Shown: positions 8,842 through 17,505, numbered from the stretch's first letter. The stretch: 37,723 nucleotides of DNA from an uncultured Chloroflexota bacterium (GCA_903864435.1 CAIPFY010000102.1:1-37723), one strand, 5' to 3'. Numbers and translations: made by a program. The notes: generated from the letters alone by a model not told the origin.

Positions 8842-9762
8842 TCATTCACTCGATTTGGGGAAGGACGGGGTGCGCCGTAATTTGCCGATGGGATAGATGG
8901 AGAGCAGCACGCCGATGACGATGAAAAACCCACCCCAGAGCAGGCTGCTGGTGATTTCCTGATTGAGCAGCAGCACGCTCAACACGCCGCCGACTAGCGG
9001 TTGCGCGAAGAAAAACAGCGAGGCGATGGAAGCGTCTACAAGGGCGAACGAGCGATTCCATAGCCACATCGCGCCGGCGGTAGAGACGATGCCCAAGTAC
9101 AGGATGCCGAGTATCACGCCGCCGTCAATTGTGCCGATGGGACGCGATTGCAGTTCGAGCAGGGCGGCGGGGATGGTGAGGAATAAGCCGCCAACGAAGG
9201 CGAAGATGGTGACGACCAGCGTATCCATGCGGGCGCTGACTTTGCGGACGAGTACCGAGTATAAGCCCCACGTCACGGCGGCTACTGTCAGCGCCATATC
9301 GCCGAAGAAGGTGGCAGAGCCGAAATCCGCCTTGCTAGGGTCAATGATGACGATTACGCCGATGCTGGCGAGAATAACCGCCGCAATACGCTGGAGCGTG
9401 AGTTTTTCGCGCAGGATGAGGGCGGCGAAGATGAGGATGAAGGCGGGGGACGCGCTGGTGACGAGCGATCCGTTGACTGCTGTGGAGCGATCTGTGCCGA
9501 CGAATTGCGCGCCGACGCTGATGCCGAAGCCGACGAAGCCGACAACGAGCAAGGTGGCGATTTCGCGGTGGGTGGGGAAGCGCAGCGAGTCACGCTTCCA
9601 CCAGACGATCACGCCGAGCGAGAGTAGGCCGAGCAGCAGGCGAATGGTGAGCAAGGTGAAGGGCGGGATAATCTTCAGCACGACATCGGAGACAACGTAC
9701 ATGCCGCCCCAGATGGCGGCTGCCGTAAGTCCGTAGATGGCTCCGCGTAAGGTGGTGGACAT
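8842..9762 (-). CDS. EamA/DMT-family transporter
   Basis: The 306-residue protein is hydrophobic throughout and has the two tandem five-helix EamA repeats of drug/metabolite transporters (first repeat to about residue 140, the second beginning near FFGDMALTVAAVTWGLYSVL). Features such as AAAIWGGMYVVSDVV at the start and a conserved Glu-Lys segment (LREKLTLQRIAAVILASIGV) fit the family. Exporters of amino acids or metabolites are common in it, but the substrate here is unknown. I prefer the ATG at 9762 because AAGGAA (9772-9777) then has a 9-base spacer; the in-frame ATG at 9771 would leave no spacer. It probably forms its own unit downstream of rocD. Confidence 0.88.
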   Translation of the reverse strand: MSTTLRGAIYGLTAAAIWGGMYVVSDVVLKIIPPFTLLTIRLLLGLLSLGVIVWWKRDSLRFPTHREIATLLVVGFVGFGISVGAQFVGTDRSTAVNGSLVTSASPAFILIFAALILREKLTLQRIAAVILASIGVIVIIDPSKADFGSATFFGDMALTVAAVTWGLYSVLVRKVSARMDTLVVTIFAFVGGLFLTIPAALLELQSRPIGTIDGGVILGILYLGIVSTAGAMWLWNRSFALVDASIASLFFFAQPLVGGVLSVLLLNQEITSSLLWGGFFIVIGVLLSIYPIGKLRRTPSFPKSSE

Positions 9763-9873
9763 CAGGTGCATTTCCTTCGAGTGGAATACAGCGCGAAACA
9801 GCGCCCCGATCAGCCGCGAGCGTGGGCATACTCTAGCACAGGAAAGGCGTGCTTAGCAGGGCATGTATGGCGA

Positions 9874-11076
9874 TCAATTGTTGACTAGCACTTTTTCGAT
9901 GCGCTCCAAAGCCCAGTCAATATCGTCGCGCTGGATGACCAGCGGCGGGGCGAAGCGGATGACGTGATCGTGCGTCTCTTTGCACAACAGCCCTTCGGCT
10001 TTGAGCTTTTCCGCGAAGCGGCGTGCACCGCCCGCCTGCGGTTGGAGTTCGACCCCGATCATCAGGCCACGCCCGCGCACCTCGCGGATATGCTCGCTTT
10101 CGATGCGCTGGAGGCGGCCTTTGAGATACTCACCCTGTTCGTGGGCGTTGGCGATCAGTCCTTCGTCTACCAGCACTTTGAGCGACTCGCGGGCAACGGC
10201 TGCTGCCAGCGGGTTGCCGCCGAAAGTGGAGCCGTGATCGCCGGGGCGGAATACGCTGAGGATGTCCTGGCGGGCGAGGACGGCGGAGACGGGATAGAAG
10301 CCGCCAGAGAGGGCTTTGCCAATGGTAACGACATCGGCCTGTACAGATTCCCAGTCGTTGGCAAAGAGTTTGCCCGTGCGTCCCAGCCCGGTCTGAATTT
10401 CGTCCGCGATCAGCAGGATGTTGTGGCGGGTGCAAATATCCCGAATCTGGCGTAAATACCCGTCCGGTGGGATGATGACCCCCGCTTCGCCCTGAATCGG
10501 TTCGTAGCAAAACGCGACGGTGCTGGGGGTGATGGCTTGTTCCAGTGCTTCGGCGCTGCCATAGGGAATGCCGACGAAACCGGGGGTGAAGGGGCCAAAA
10601 CCGTCTTTGTACTGCGCCTCGCTGGAAAAGCTGATGATGGTCGTGGTGCGCCCGTGAAAATTGCCCTGACAGGTGATGATCTCGGCCTGATTCTCCGGTA
10701 CGCCTTTGACTTTGTAGCCCCTTTTGCGGGCGGCTTTGATGGCGGTTTCGACGGCCTCCGCGCCGGTGTTCATGGGTAGCATCATGTCGAAGCCGCTGAG
10801 CTGGCACAACTCCTGCGCCAGCAGCGGAAGCTGGTCGTTGCGGAATGCGCGGGATGTGAGGGGCAGACGGGCGGCCTGATCGGTCAGTGCTTTCAGGATG
10901 CGCGGGTGAACGTGACCCTGATTCACAGCGGAATAGGCGCTGAGGAAGTCGAGGTAACGGTTGCCATCCACATCCCAAACCCAGATGCCCTGTCCGCGTT
11001 CCAGCACGACATCAAGCGGTTTATAGTTTCGCGCATTGTACTGATCTTCGAGCGCGATGTAGTCCTGTGTATTCAT
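9874..11076 (-). CDS. rocD: Ornithine aminotransferase (ornithine-oxo-acid transaminase)
   Basis: A 400-residue class III PLP aminotransferase. It should convert ornithine plus 2-oxoglutarate into glutamate-5-semialdehyde and glutamate in the cytoplasm, linking arginine/ornithine breakdown to proline and glutamate. The PLP lysine is Lys254 in [16 protein letters not shown], and the cofactor-binding Asp225 lies in [28 protein letters not shown] and [15 protein letters not shown] are typical of OAT. Its length matches RocD (about 400). Acetylornithine aminotransferase is the closest alternative, but the start ([20 protein letters not shown]) is strongly OAT-like. No other rocA, rocF or arg gene lies nearby. 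A minus-strand TATACT (11113-11118) could be a -10 element. Confidence 0.93.
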   Translation of the reverse strand: MNTQDYIALEDQYNARNYKPLDVVLERGQGIWVWDVDGNRYLDFLSAYSAVNQGHVHPRILKALTDQAARLPLTSRAFRNDQLPLLAQELCQLSGFDMMLPMNTGAEAVETAIKAARKRGYKVKGVPENQAEIITCQGNFHGRTTTIISFSSEAQYKDGFGPFTPGFVGIPYGSAEALEQAITPSTVAFCYEPIQGEAGVIIPPDGYLRQIRDICTRHNILLIADEIQTGLGRTGKLFANDWESVQADVVTIGKALSGGFYPVSAVLARQDILSVFRPGDHGSTFGGNPLAAAVARESLKVLVDEGLIANAHEQGEYLKGRLQRIESEHIREVRGRGLMIGVELQPQAGGARRFAEKLKAEGLLCKETHDHVIRFAPPLVIQRDDIDWALERIEKVLVNN

Positions 11077-11159
11077 AGCGTGGCCTATCCGAAAGTTATC
11101 ATGATGCTATTTAGTATAGTCGAGACGGGCTTATGGCGCTGCGAGGGCGGATGTGCCGG

Positions 11160-11189
11160 TTGAGGATCGGCGGGCGGGCATGTTACAAT
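11160..11189 (+). promoter_or_regulatory. Sigma-70-type promoter for the ABC-2 exporter operon
   Basis: TTGAGG at 11160-11165 and TACAAT at 11184-11189 are separated by 18 bases and lie 35 bases upstream of the first gene. The spacing and the good -10 support it; it was not tested. Confidence 0.5.
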
Positions 11190-11223
11190 CGGCGTTGATC
11201 CGAACAAATGAACGAGCATAGGT

Positions 11224-12219
11224 ATGAGCGCATCAAAGTCGGCTGTAGTCATTCAGAATTTGCGTAAGACGTATCAGGTTCACGAACGGGAAGCGGGGTT
11301 GGGCGCTGCGCTGCGCAGCCTCGTCTCGCGCAAGTCCCGCGATGTGAAGGCGGTGGACTCGATTTCGTTTTCGGTGGACATGGGCGAGATGGTCGGGTTT
11401 CTGGGGCCGAACGGCGCGGGCAAGACCACGACACTCAAGATGCTTTCGGGGCTGCTGTACCCTACATCCGGCGAGGCACGGGTGCTGGGTTATGTGCCGT
11501 CGCGCCGTGAACGGGCGTTCCTGAGCCAGATGACACTGGTCATGGGGCAACGTAATCAACTGGTGTGGGATATTCCGGCGATTGACTCGTTTGAACTGAA
11601 CCGCGAGGTCTACCGCGTCCCTGTTGCACAGTACAAGCAGACGCTGGATGAACTGGTGGAGCTGCTCGATCTGGGCAAACTGCTGACTAAGCCGGTTCGC
11701 AACCTGTCGCTAGGCGAACGGATGAAGTGCGAAATCGCGGGGGCGTTACTGCACCGTCCGCGTGTGCTGTTCCTCGATGAGCCGACGATTGGACTCGATG
11801 TGACCATGCAGCGGCGCATCCGGTTGTTCGTGGCGGAGTACAACCGGCGCTATGGCGCGACGGTGCTGCTCACCAGCCACTATATGGCGGATGTGGAGGC
11901 GCTGTGCAAGCGGGTGGTGGTTATTCACCACGGTTCGATCTTGTTTGATGGTGATTTGACGGCGCTGGTGGAACGTTTCTCGCCGCACAAGACTATCCAT
12001 GTGAAGCTGGCAGACGAGAATCAGGATTTCGGCGCGTATGGTGAGGTGATTTCACGCGAGGAAGGTCAAGTGGTGCTGCGCGTGCCGAAAGCCGATACGG
12101 CGCGTGTGACCGGGCAATTGCTGGCGAACATGGAAATTCACGATTTGACGGTGGAAGACACGCCGATTGATGAAGTGATCGAGCAGGTGTTCGCGCAACC
12201 GAAGGAAGGCCGCGCATGA
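11224..12219 (+). CDS. ABC-2 type exporter, ATP-binding subunit
   Basis: A 331-residue NatA/YxlF-like ATPase. Walker A is GPNGAGKTTTLK, the signature is LSLGERMKCEIAGALLHRP, Walker B is VLFLDEPTIGLDV, and the switch His is in LLTSHYMADVEAL. The Q-loop region GQRNQLVWDIPAIDSFEL is characteristic of the ABC-2 subgroup that pairs with two distinct permeases (the group that includes the cyanobacterial viologen exporter). The C-terminal 80 residues form the accessory domain usual in this group. It energises export through the next two genes; its stop overlaps the next start by ATGA, indicating translational coupling. The ribosome site is weak (AGG at 11220-11222). Confidence 0.92.
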   Translation: MSASKSAVVIQNLRKTYQVHEREAGLGAALRSLVSRKSRDVKAVDSISFSVDMGEMVGFLGPNGAGKTTTLKMLSGLLYPTSGEARVLGYVPSRRERAFLSQMTLVMGQRNQLVWDIPAIDSFELNREVYRVPVAQYKQTLDELVELLDLGKLLTKPVRNLSLGERMKCEIAGALLHRPRVLFLDEPTIGLDVTMQRRIRLFVAEYNRRYGATVLLTSHYMADVEALCKRVVVIHHGSILFDGDLTALVERFSPHKTIHVKLADENQDFGAYGEVISREEGQVVLRVPKADTARVTGQLLANMEIHDLTVEDTPIDEVIEQVFAQPKEGRA

Positions 12220-13022
12220 TCGGCCTGTGGGCGCGGTACTACAGGGCGCAAATCAAGCTGTCATTGGCGGTTCAGTTCCAGTACCGGGTGGCGATGGCGA
12301 TCTGGATGCTGGATATTGTGCTGTCGCCGATGATCTATCTGGTGGTGTGGACGACGGTGGCGCAGTCCAGCGGCGGCACCGTGAATGGGTTCACACCCTC
12401 GGATTTCGCCGCGTACTACACGGTGCTGATGATCGTGCAGCATATCACGCAAATCTGGCATATGTGGGAGTATGAATACCTGATCCGCGAAGGTGGCATG
12501 GCACAGCGGTTACTGCGCCCTCTGCATCCGATCAACGAGGATATTTCGCAGAATATCTCGTACAAGATACTGATGCTGATGGTGTTGATTCCGGCGGTGC
12601 TGCTGTTCGTCCTGCTGTTCCGTCCGGCGTTCCATACGCCGCTGTGGTCGGCGCTGGCGTTTATTCCGGCGGTGCTGTTGGGCGCGGCACTGGCGTTCGT
12701 CATCGGTTGGACGCTGGCGATGGCGGCGTTCTGGACAACGCGCATTGTTGCGATCAACTCGTTGTATTTCACGGCGATGCTGTTTTTCGCGGGTTATCTC
12801 GCGCCACTTGATCTTCTGCCGCGCTTCATGCAGATGATCGCGGGGGTGCTACCGTTCCGCTGGATGATGTCGTTCCCTGTGGAACTGGCGCTGGGGCGGG
12901 TAGCGCCGGAGGCGGTGCTGGGCGGGTTTGCGGCGCAGGCGTTGTGGATTGTGTTCGGTGTTCTGGTGCTGCGGCGCGTGTGGAAGGCCGCTGTGCGCCG
13001 TTTCTCCTCGGTGGGGGGCTAA
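12216..13022 (+). CDS. ABC-2 type exporter, permease subunit 1
   Basis: The 268-residue protein has about six membrane helices and the layout of the ABC-2 permease group usually encoded directly after this type of ATPase. YLIREGGMAQRLLRPLHP is a characteristic cytoplasmic segment (coupling region between helices 2 and 3). It overlaps the ATPase gene by four bases and abuts the second permease with no gap. The two permeases probably form a heterodimer in the membrane. The substrate is not known; members of this family are linked to drug or viologen export. Confidence 0.87.
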   Translation: MIGLWARYYRAQIKLSLAVQFQYRVAMAIWMLDIVLSPMIYLVVWTTVAQSSGGTVNGFTPSDFAAYYTVLMIVQHITQIWHMWEYEYLIREGGMAQRLLRPLHPINEDISQNISYKILMLMVLIPAVLLFVLLFRPAFHTPLWSALAFIPAVLLGAALAFVIGWTLAMAAFWTTRIVAINSLYFTAMLFFAGYLAPLDLLPRFMQMIAGVLPFRWMMSFPVELALGRVAPEAVLGGFAAQALWIVFGVLVLRRVWKAAVRRFSSVGG

Positions 13023-13808
13023 ATGCGCTATTTCAAACTCATCCGGTTGTATTTCCGCATCGGCGTATTGAATGAACTGGAATATCGGGCAAATTTTTTC
13101 GTGCAGATATTCCAAACTGTGCTGGGGCTGCTGACCGCACTGGGCGGGCTGGCGGTGATCTTTGAACATACTGGCGATCTGGGAGGCTGGCGTTCGGATG
13201 AATTGCTGGCGCTGGTGGGCGTGTATTTCCTTGTGGGCGGGCTGATCGGCTTCGTTATTCAGCCGAGTATGCAGCGGTTGATGATGGATGTGCGGACGGG
13301 AACTCTGGATTTCATGCTGACTAAGCCGGAGGATGCTCAGTTCATTGCCAGCATCCGGCAGGTGGAGATGTGGAAACTGGTGGATATCGCACTGGGCGTT
13401 GGCCTGCTGGTGGTGGCGCTGGCTCGGTTGGGGCGGGTGATGGATGTGGCGCAGGTGTTGGGGTTCGGCGTGGCGCTGCTGGCGGGCGCTGCGATTGTGT
13501 ATAGCTTCTGGTTGATGCTGGCGACGCTGGTATTCTGGTTCGTGCGTGTGGACAATATTCTGGTGATCTTCCAGACGATGTACGAAGCGGGACGCTGGCC
13601 GGTGACGATTTATCCGGGCTGGATGCAGGTCATGCTGACGTTTCTGGTTCCGGTGGCGTTCGCGGTGACTGTGCCTTCGCAGGCGGTGGTGGGGCGGCTG
13701 ACGCTGCAAACCCTGCTGGGGGCGCTGGGCGTGGCGGCGCTGATGTTGTTCGTGTCGCGCCGTTTCTGGCGGATCGGGATTCGCCACTATTCGGGCGCTT
13801 CGGCTTAA
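13023..13808 (+). CDS. ABC-2 type exporter, permease subunit 2
   Basis: A 261-residue membrane protein with six predicted helices. MMDVRTGTLDFMLTKPEDAQF matches, in position and style, the cytoplasmic RxGxLDxxLxKP segment of the partner permease. The ATG follows the TAA of permease 1 directly (stop 13020-13022, start 13023), so translation is probably coupled. The conserved order ATPase, permease 1, permease 2 supports one three-protein exporter. Confidence 0.87.
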   Translation: MRYFKLIRLYFRIGVLNELEYRANFFVQIFQTVLGLLTALGGLAVIFEHTGDLGGWRSDELLALVGVYFLVGGLIGFVIQPSMQRLMMDVRTGTLDFMLTKPEDAQFIASIRQVEMWKLVDIALGVGLLVVALARLGRVMDVAQVLGFGVALLAGAAIVYSFWLMLATLVFWFVRVDNILVIFQTMYEAGRWPVTIYPGWMQVMLTFLVPVAFAVTVPSQAVVGRLTLQTLLGALGVAALMLFVSRRFWRIGIRHYSGASA

Positions 13809-13844
13809 TTTTTGAGACCAATAACCCTTACAGGACGGTGCAGC

Positions 13845-14582
13845 ATGATCGCAGGATGGGCGGACTCGGCGCAGCGCGGGTGGTTGCTGGCGCTGGTGGT
13901 GGTATGGGCGGTGCTGCTGTTCGGCAGCATGATCGTCGGGCGATGGAATGAGGATGAGTCCAACCGTAGCCCGCTGTGGACGCGGATTGCATCGTCGGTG
14001 GTGCTGGTGGTAGCCGCATGGTCAGGCGTGGCGTTCGTGCGCGAGGGCGATTCGGCTCGTTATGCGCTGTTCATCGCGCTCGGCATGACGATGGGGCTGA
14101 TCGGTGATTTGTTCATGGCGAAGTTGATTCCGATGGAGAATCACGTCCTCGGTGGGATGGGCGCATTCGGGGTGGGACATGTCTTTTACATCACGGCCTT
14201 CTTGATGCTGGCGGATAGCCGGGGCTGGGCTGCGCCGCAGATACGCTGGTCGGCGCTGGTGGTGTGGCTGCTGATCGGGCTGGTGCTGTGGTATCTGGTG
14301 GTGTTCCGGCCTGCGGACGAACGGAGTGTGCTGCATATCGCCGCGCTACCGTATGCGCTGCTGCTGGCGGCTACTACCGGCTTCGCTACCGGGTTGGCGA
14401 TTCAGGCAACGGCCTTCTTCCCGCTGGTGGGTGCGGCGCTGTTCCTGTTGAGCGACTTGCTGCTGGCGGCGGGATTGTTCAATGGGCTGCACTTCAAAGG
14501 GATTGGTGATGTGATCTGGGCGACCTACGGGTTGGCGCAAATGCTCATCGTCTACTCACTTGGCGTAGCATTAAGCGGGTAA
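13845..14582 (+). CDS. YhhN/TMEM86 family membrane protein (lysoplasmalogenase-like)
   Basis: The 245-residue, roughly eight-helix protein carries the two hallmark acidic motifs of the YhhN/TMEM86 family: GLIGDLFMA in the first half and LFLLSDLLLAAGLF in the second. Human TMEM86B and some bacterial members cleave the vinyl-ether bond of lysoplasmalogens, and the two Asp residues are thought to form the active site. The bacterial role here is inferred. The ATG at 13845 is preceded by AGGA (13832-13835); an in-frame TTG at 13812 is less likely. It starts 36 bases after the ABC-2 permease and is probably in the same transcript, which hints at a membrane-lipid link for the exporter. Confidence 0.75.
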   Translation: MIAGWADSAQRGWLLALVVVWAVLLFGSMIVGRWNEDESNRSPLWTRIASSVVLVVAAWSGVAFVREGDSARYALFIALGMTMGLIGDLFMAKLIPMENHVLGGMGAFGVGHVFYITAFLMLADSRGWAAPQIRWSALVVWLLIGLVLWYLVVFRPADERSVLHIAALPYALLLAATTGFATGLAIQATAFFPLVGAALFLLSDLLLAAGLFNGLHFKGIGDVIWATYGLAQMLIVYSLGVALSG

Positions 14583-14638
14583 GAATGGCGCGGGTGTCTC
14601 ACTCTGATAAGCGTATCGCATAGTCACAAGGTTAGGAC

Positions 14639-15724
14639 ATGAAGATTCTGGGTTTGCACCACATCACGCTGGTTTGCGCGAATGCCCAACGCACAGTGGA
14701 TTTCTATGTGCGGGTACTGGGGCAGCGCCTCGTCAAGCAGACGGTCAATTTTGATGACCCCGGTAGCTATCATTTGTATTTCGGGGATGCGACAGGTAAG
14801 CCGGGGACGGCGATTACGTTCTTCGAGTGGCCGGGGGCGCGGCGCGGTGCGTTCGGGGTGGGGGGGACGCATCATTTCGCGCTGCGCGTGCGGGACACCG
14901 ATGGGCTGCTGAAATGGAAGCGGCGGCTGATTGATCTGGGCGTGCCTGTAGACGGCCCGTTTGACCGTCACTATTTTACGTCTATCTATTTCAACGACCC
15001 GGATGGCAGCATCCTCGAAATTGCTACCGAAGGGCCGGGATGGACGAGGGACGAGGTGGCGAATCGGCTGGGGATGGAATACCGCGAACCGCCCGCGCAG
15101 ATGGTGATTAACAACCGGGATGAGATGCGCATTCGGGCGGAGATGTGGTCGGAACCTGTGCCGACGATCACGGCAGACATGGCGCTGATGGAAGGGATGC
15201 ACCATATCACGGCGATTGGTTCCGATATTGAGCGCACGAACGCTTTTTTCGGCGATTTGCTCGGCATGCGGCGCGTGAAGATGACCTCGAACTTCGATGA
15301 TCCGAACTCGGCGCACTGGTACTGGGGCGTGGATGACGGTCGCCCCGGCACGCTCATCACCTATTTTGAGCGCGATCCTGCACGGACGCGCCGCGCACAG
15401 ATGGGCGCAGGCCAGACGCATCATTTCGCGTTGGCGGTGGCCGACGAGGATGAGCAGTCAGAATGGCGGGCACGAATCAGCAAGGCGGGGCTGCGCGTAT
15501 CCCCGATTATGGATCGGGTGTATTTCCGCAGCATTTACACCAATGACCCTGACGGGCATATCGTGGAACTGGCAACGGTGGGGCCGGGTTTTCTGGCAGA
15601 TGAGGATGCGAAAACACTGGGTAGCCAACTCAAGCTGCCGCCGTGGTTGGAATCGCAACGCGAGGCGATTGAGGGCGTGCTGGTTCCGCTGGCGGTTCCT
15701 GAATGGAGGGCGGCGAGTGAATAA
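14639..15724 (+). CDS. mhqE: Ring-cleaving dioxygenase, double VOC (glyoxalase) domain
   Basis: This 361-residue protein has two tandem vicinal-oxygen-chelate modules. The first starts LGLHHITLVCANAQRTVDFY, with HHFALRV and ILEIATEGPG; the second repeats this as MHHITAIGSDIERTNAFF, HHFALAV and IVELATVGPG. Each module thus keeps the His-His-Glu metal-binding pattern. Length and architecture match the MhqA/MhqE/MhqO group, which in Bacillus protects against hydroquinones and catechols. The downstream gene overlaps it by 8 bases and encodes the MhqD-type hydrolase, the same pairing as Bacillus mhqED. No MhqR-like regulator is visible nearby. The exact aromatic substrate and metal (Fe2+ or Mn2+) are inferred. 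Confidence 0.8.
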   Translation: MKILGLHHITLVCANAQRTVDFYVRVLGQRLVKQTVNFDDPGSYHLYFGDATGKPGTAITFFEWPGARRGAFGVGGTHHFALRVRDTDGLLKWKRRLIDLGVPVDGPFDRHYFTSIYFNDPDGSILEIATEGPGWTRDEVANRLGMEYREPPAQMVINNRDEMRIRAEMWSEPVPTITADMALMEGMHHITAIGSDIERTNAFFGDLLGMRRVKMTSNFDDPNSAHWYWGVDDGRPGTLITYFERDPARTRRAQMGAGQTHHFALAVADEDEQSEWRARISKAGLRVSPIMDRVYFRSIYTNDPDGHIVELATVGPGFLADEDAKTLGSQLKLPPWLESQREAIEGVLVPLAVPEWRAASE

Positions 15725-16361
15725 CGCGCACGATCCCCATGCGGACGGGGCGCTGTTGACGGCGGGCGCGCCGCTGGAAACGGCTAAAGCGGTGATGGTG
15801 ATGGCGCACGGGCGGGGCGCATCGGCACAGAGCATTCTGGAACTGGCGGATGCGTTCGGGCAGCCATCGTTTGCGTATATCGCGCCACAGGCCAACGGGC
15901 TTACGTGGTATCCGAACAGCTTTCTTTATCCGTTAGAAGCGAATGAGCCGTATCTGTCGTCGGCGCTCAAGCGGTTGGATGCGGTGGTGGAATGGGTGCG
16001 TGGACAGGGCTTTGGCACAGAACATATCATGTTGCTCGGTTTCTCGCAGGGGGCGTGCTTATCGCTGGAATACGCGGCGCGTCATGTGCGGCGCTACGGC
16101 GGCGTGGTTGGGCTGAGTGGCGGGCTGATCGGCCCTGAAGGAACGCCGCGAGACTATGCTGGAACGCTGGCAGGAACGCCTGTGTTTTTGGGATGTAGCG
16201 ATACCGATTTCCATATCCCGAAAGGGCGGGTGCTGGAGAGCGCCTCGGTATTCGGGAGGATGGGGGCGGCAGTGACGACGCGCCTGTACCCGAATATGGG
16301 GCATGGTATCAACGCAGATGAGGTGGCGTTTGTGCAGGGGGTGATGGCGGCGATATTGTAA
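15717..16361 (+). CDS. mhqD: Carboxylesterase/phospholipase-family alpha/beta hydrolase (MhqD-like)
   Basis: A 214-residue alpha/beta hydrolase with the nucleophile elbow GFSQGACLSLEY, an acid in CSDTDFHIP and the catalytic His in YPNMGHGI, matching the carboxylesterase/phospholipase (Abhydrolase_2) family. The start is a GTG at 15717, chosen because GGAGGG at 15705-15710 sits 6 bases before it and similarity begins just after. It overlaps the dioxygenase stop by 8 bases, so the two are probably translated together. In Bacillus, MhqD accompanies the ring-cleaving dioxygenase in quinone resistance; a hydrolytic step after ring cleavage is a reasonable inference. Confidence 0.8.
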   Translation: MNNAHDPHADGALLTAGAPLETAKAVMVMAHGRGASAQSILELADAFGQPSFAYIAPQANGLTWYPNSFLYPLEANEPYLSSALKRLDAVVEWVRGQGFGTEHIMLLGFSQGACLSLEYAARHVRRYGGVVGLSGGLIGPEGTPRDYAGTLAGTPVFLGCSDTDFHIPKGRVLESASVFGRMGAAVTTRLYPNMGHGINADEVAFVQGVMAAIL

Positions 16362-16411
16362 GCCGGAACGCTATCTGGCCGTGGCGGGTGTTCTGTTAGG
16401 CTTATGCAAAT

Positions 16412-16473
16412 AAACTCCCCTACCCTGTTACGTAGCTGCAATGGTATTCGTAATGAGGTATACAGGGGAGTTT
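16412..16473 (+). promoter_or_regulatory. Inverted repeat that can mask the protease ribosome site
   Basis: AAACTCCCCT at 16412-16421 is an exact reverse complement of AGGGGAGTTT at 16464-16473. The right arm contains the GGGGAG Shine-Dalgarno sequence of the protease gene (ATG at 16478). The loop is 42 bases. If the transcript starts upstream of 16412, the fold would block translation initiation. Confidence 0.45.
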
Positions 16474-16477
16474 TGTT

Positions 16478-17344
16478 ATGGCTAAAAAATTTTCGATTAT
16501 CGTTCTTGTGGTGCTGATGCTGACGCTGTTCGGCAGCGCACAGGCGATCACATGGGGCGCACTGGATGGGACTGCTCATCCTTATGTGGTGGGAATCCTC
16601 TTTCAACGCCCTGACGGATTGTATAGCTGCACGGGAACGCTGTTGACCCCTTATGTGGTCATCACTGCCGGTCACTGCACGGAAGAAGTCGGGCAGGTGA
16701 ACTTGGCGACGTGGGTGCGGAACGCGCCTGATCTGGATGCGGTGTACGCCGCTGAACGTCCTGCTTATCCGGTTGGTGCAGCGGGGCGGACGCAGTATTT
16801 GAACGCGAAGTGGACAATCGGGCAGGCTGTTCCGCATCCGCAGTATGACGATTATAACCAGTTCCCGTACACCTATGATGTCGGCGTCATTTTGCTACAG
16901 ACTCCGATTGTTCTGAGCGAATACGGTCAGATGCCAACCCTGCGCCAGTTCGATTTCCTCGATAAGCAGCGCGGCAGCAATAATGGCGACCGCGTGTTCA
17001 CTTCGGTGGGGTATGGGCGGCAGGAGATCGTGCCGGTGTCTTCGGAAGCCCTGCGGAACGACTGGGTGCGGATGGTGGCTACCTCGTCACTCATCAACAC
17101 CCGCAGCGCCAACACGGGCGGCGTGAGCTTTATGTATAGCGAGAATCCGGGCGGCGGGAATGGCACGGGAGGCACTTGCTTTGGTGACTCCGGTGGCCCG
17201 CAGTTCTATAAGAACACGCGCACGCTGGCTTCGGTCACATCGTTCGGCATCACGGCGCAGTGCAACGGCAACGGCTACAGCTACCGTACCGATATTGCCG
17301 AAACGCAAGGTTTTGTCATGCCTTACCTGACGTGGCATCCGTAA
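16478..17344 (+). CDS. Secreted trypsin-like serine protease (S1 family)
   Basis: The 288-residue protein begins with a Sec signal peptide (Lys-Lys, then a hydrophobic core, ending GSAQA at residue 23). The chymotrypsin-type triad is complete: His66 in TAGHC, Asp134 in YTYDVGVILL, and Ser238 in CFGDSGGP. Cys51-Cys67 is the classic disulfide flanking the His, and Cys234-Cys262 the one near the Ser. After predicted cleavage the mature chain would start ITWG, in the position of the IVGG N-terminus of active trypsin, with no propeptide. Asp237, just before Ser238, is the residue that normally binds that N-terminus. It is a single-gene unit with a strong GGGGAG ribosome site and its own terminator. 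Confidence 0.9.
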   Translation: MAKKFSIIVLVVLMLTLFGSAQAITWGALDGTAHPYVVGILFQRPDGLYSCTGTLLTPYVVITAGHCTEEVGQVNLATWVRNAPDLDAVYAAERPAYPVGAAGRTQYLNAKWTIGQAVPHPQYDDYNQFPYTYDVGVILLQTPIVLSEYGQMPTLRQFDFLDKQRGSNNGDRVFTSVGYGRQEIVPVSSEALRNDWVRMVATSSLINTRSANTGGVSFMYSENPGGGNGTGGTCFGDSGGPQFYKNTRTLASVTSFGITAQCNGNGYSYRTDIAETQGFVMPYLTWHP

Positions 17345-17378
17345 TTCAGTATCCTTACTGATTTGCTGAATGAAAGAG

Positions 17379-17412
17379 CGCCTTCCTGCTTTTATAGCAG
17401 GGAGGCGTTTTT
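17379..17412 (+). terminator. Rho-independent terminator after the secreted protease
   Basis: Arms 17379-17390 and 17396-17407 form a 12-base stem with one wobble and a 5-base loop (TTTAT), followed directly by five T residues. Confidence 0.9.
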
Positions 17413-17475
17413 GTATGGAGCGGTGGGGTTCAAAACAGATGATTGAGTTCATGCTGTTCGCATGGCGTTTGATAC

Positions 17476-17505
17476 TGTTAGGTGAAGGTTGATTGCTTCT
17501 ACAAT
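17476..17505 (+). promoter_or_regulatory. Possible promoter of fhs
   Basis: TACAAT at 17500-17505 is a good -10 box 37 bases before the ATG. The matching -35 position (17476-17481, TGTTAG) is poor, so only the -10 has real support. The rest of the 17413-17542 interval shows nothing else. Confidence 0.35.

Noticed and set aside
12849-13787. Minus-strand open frame opposite the second ABC-2 permease
   Set aside because: Gln/His/Arg-rich composition, no recognisable domain, and fully antisense to a permease with a conserved operon position.
15297-15716. Long upstream extension of the alpha/beta hydrolase
   Set aside because: It lies inside the dioxygenase gene in another frame, rich in Arg and Trp without family resemblance; the GTG at 15717 has a perfect ribosome site.
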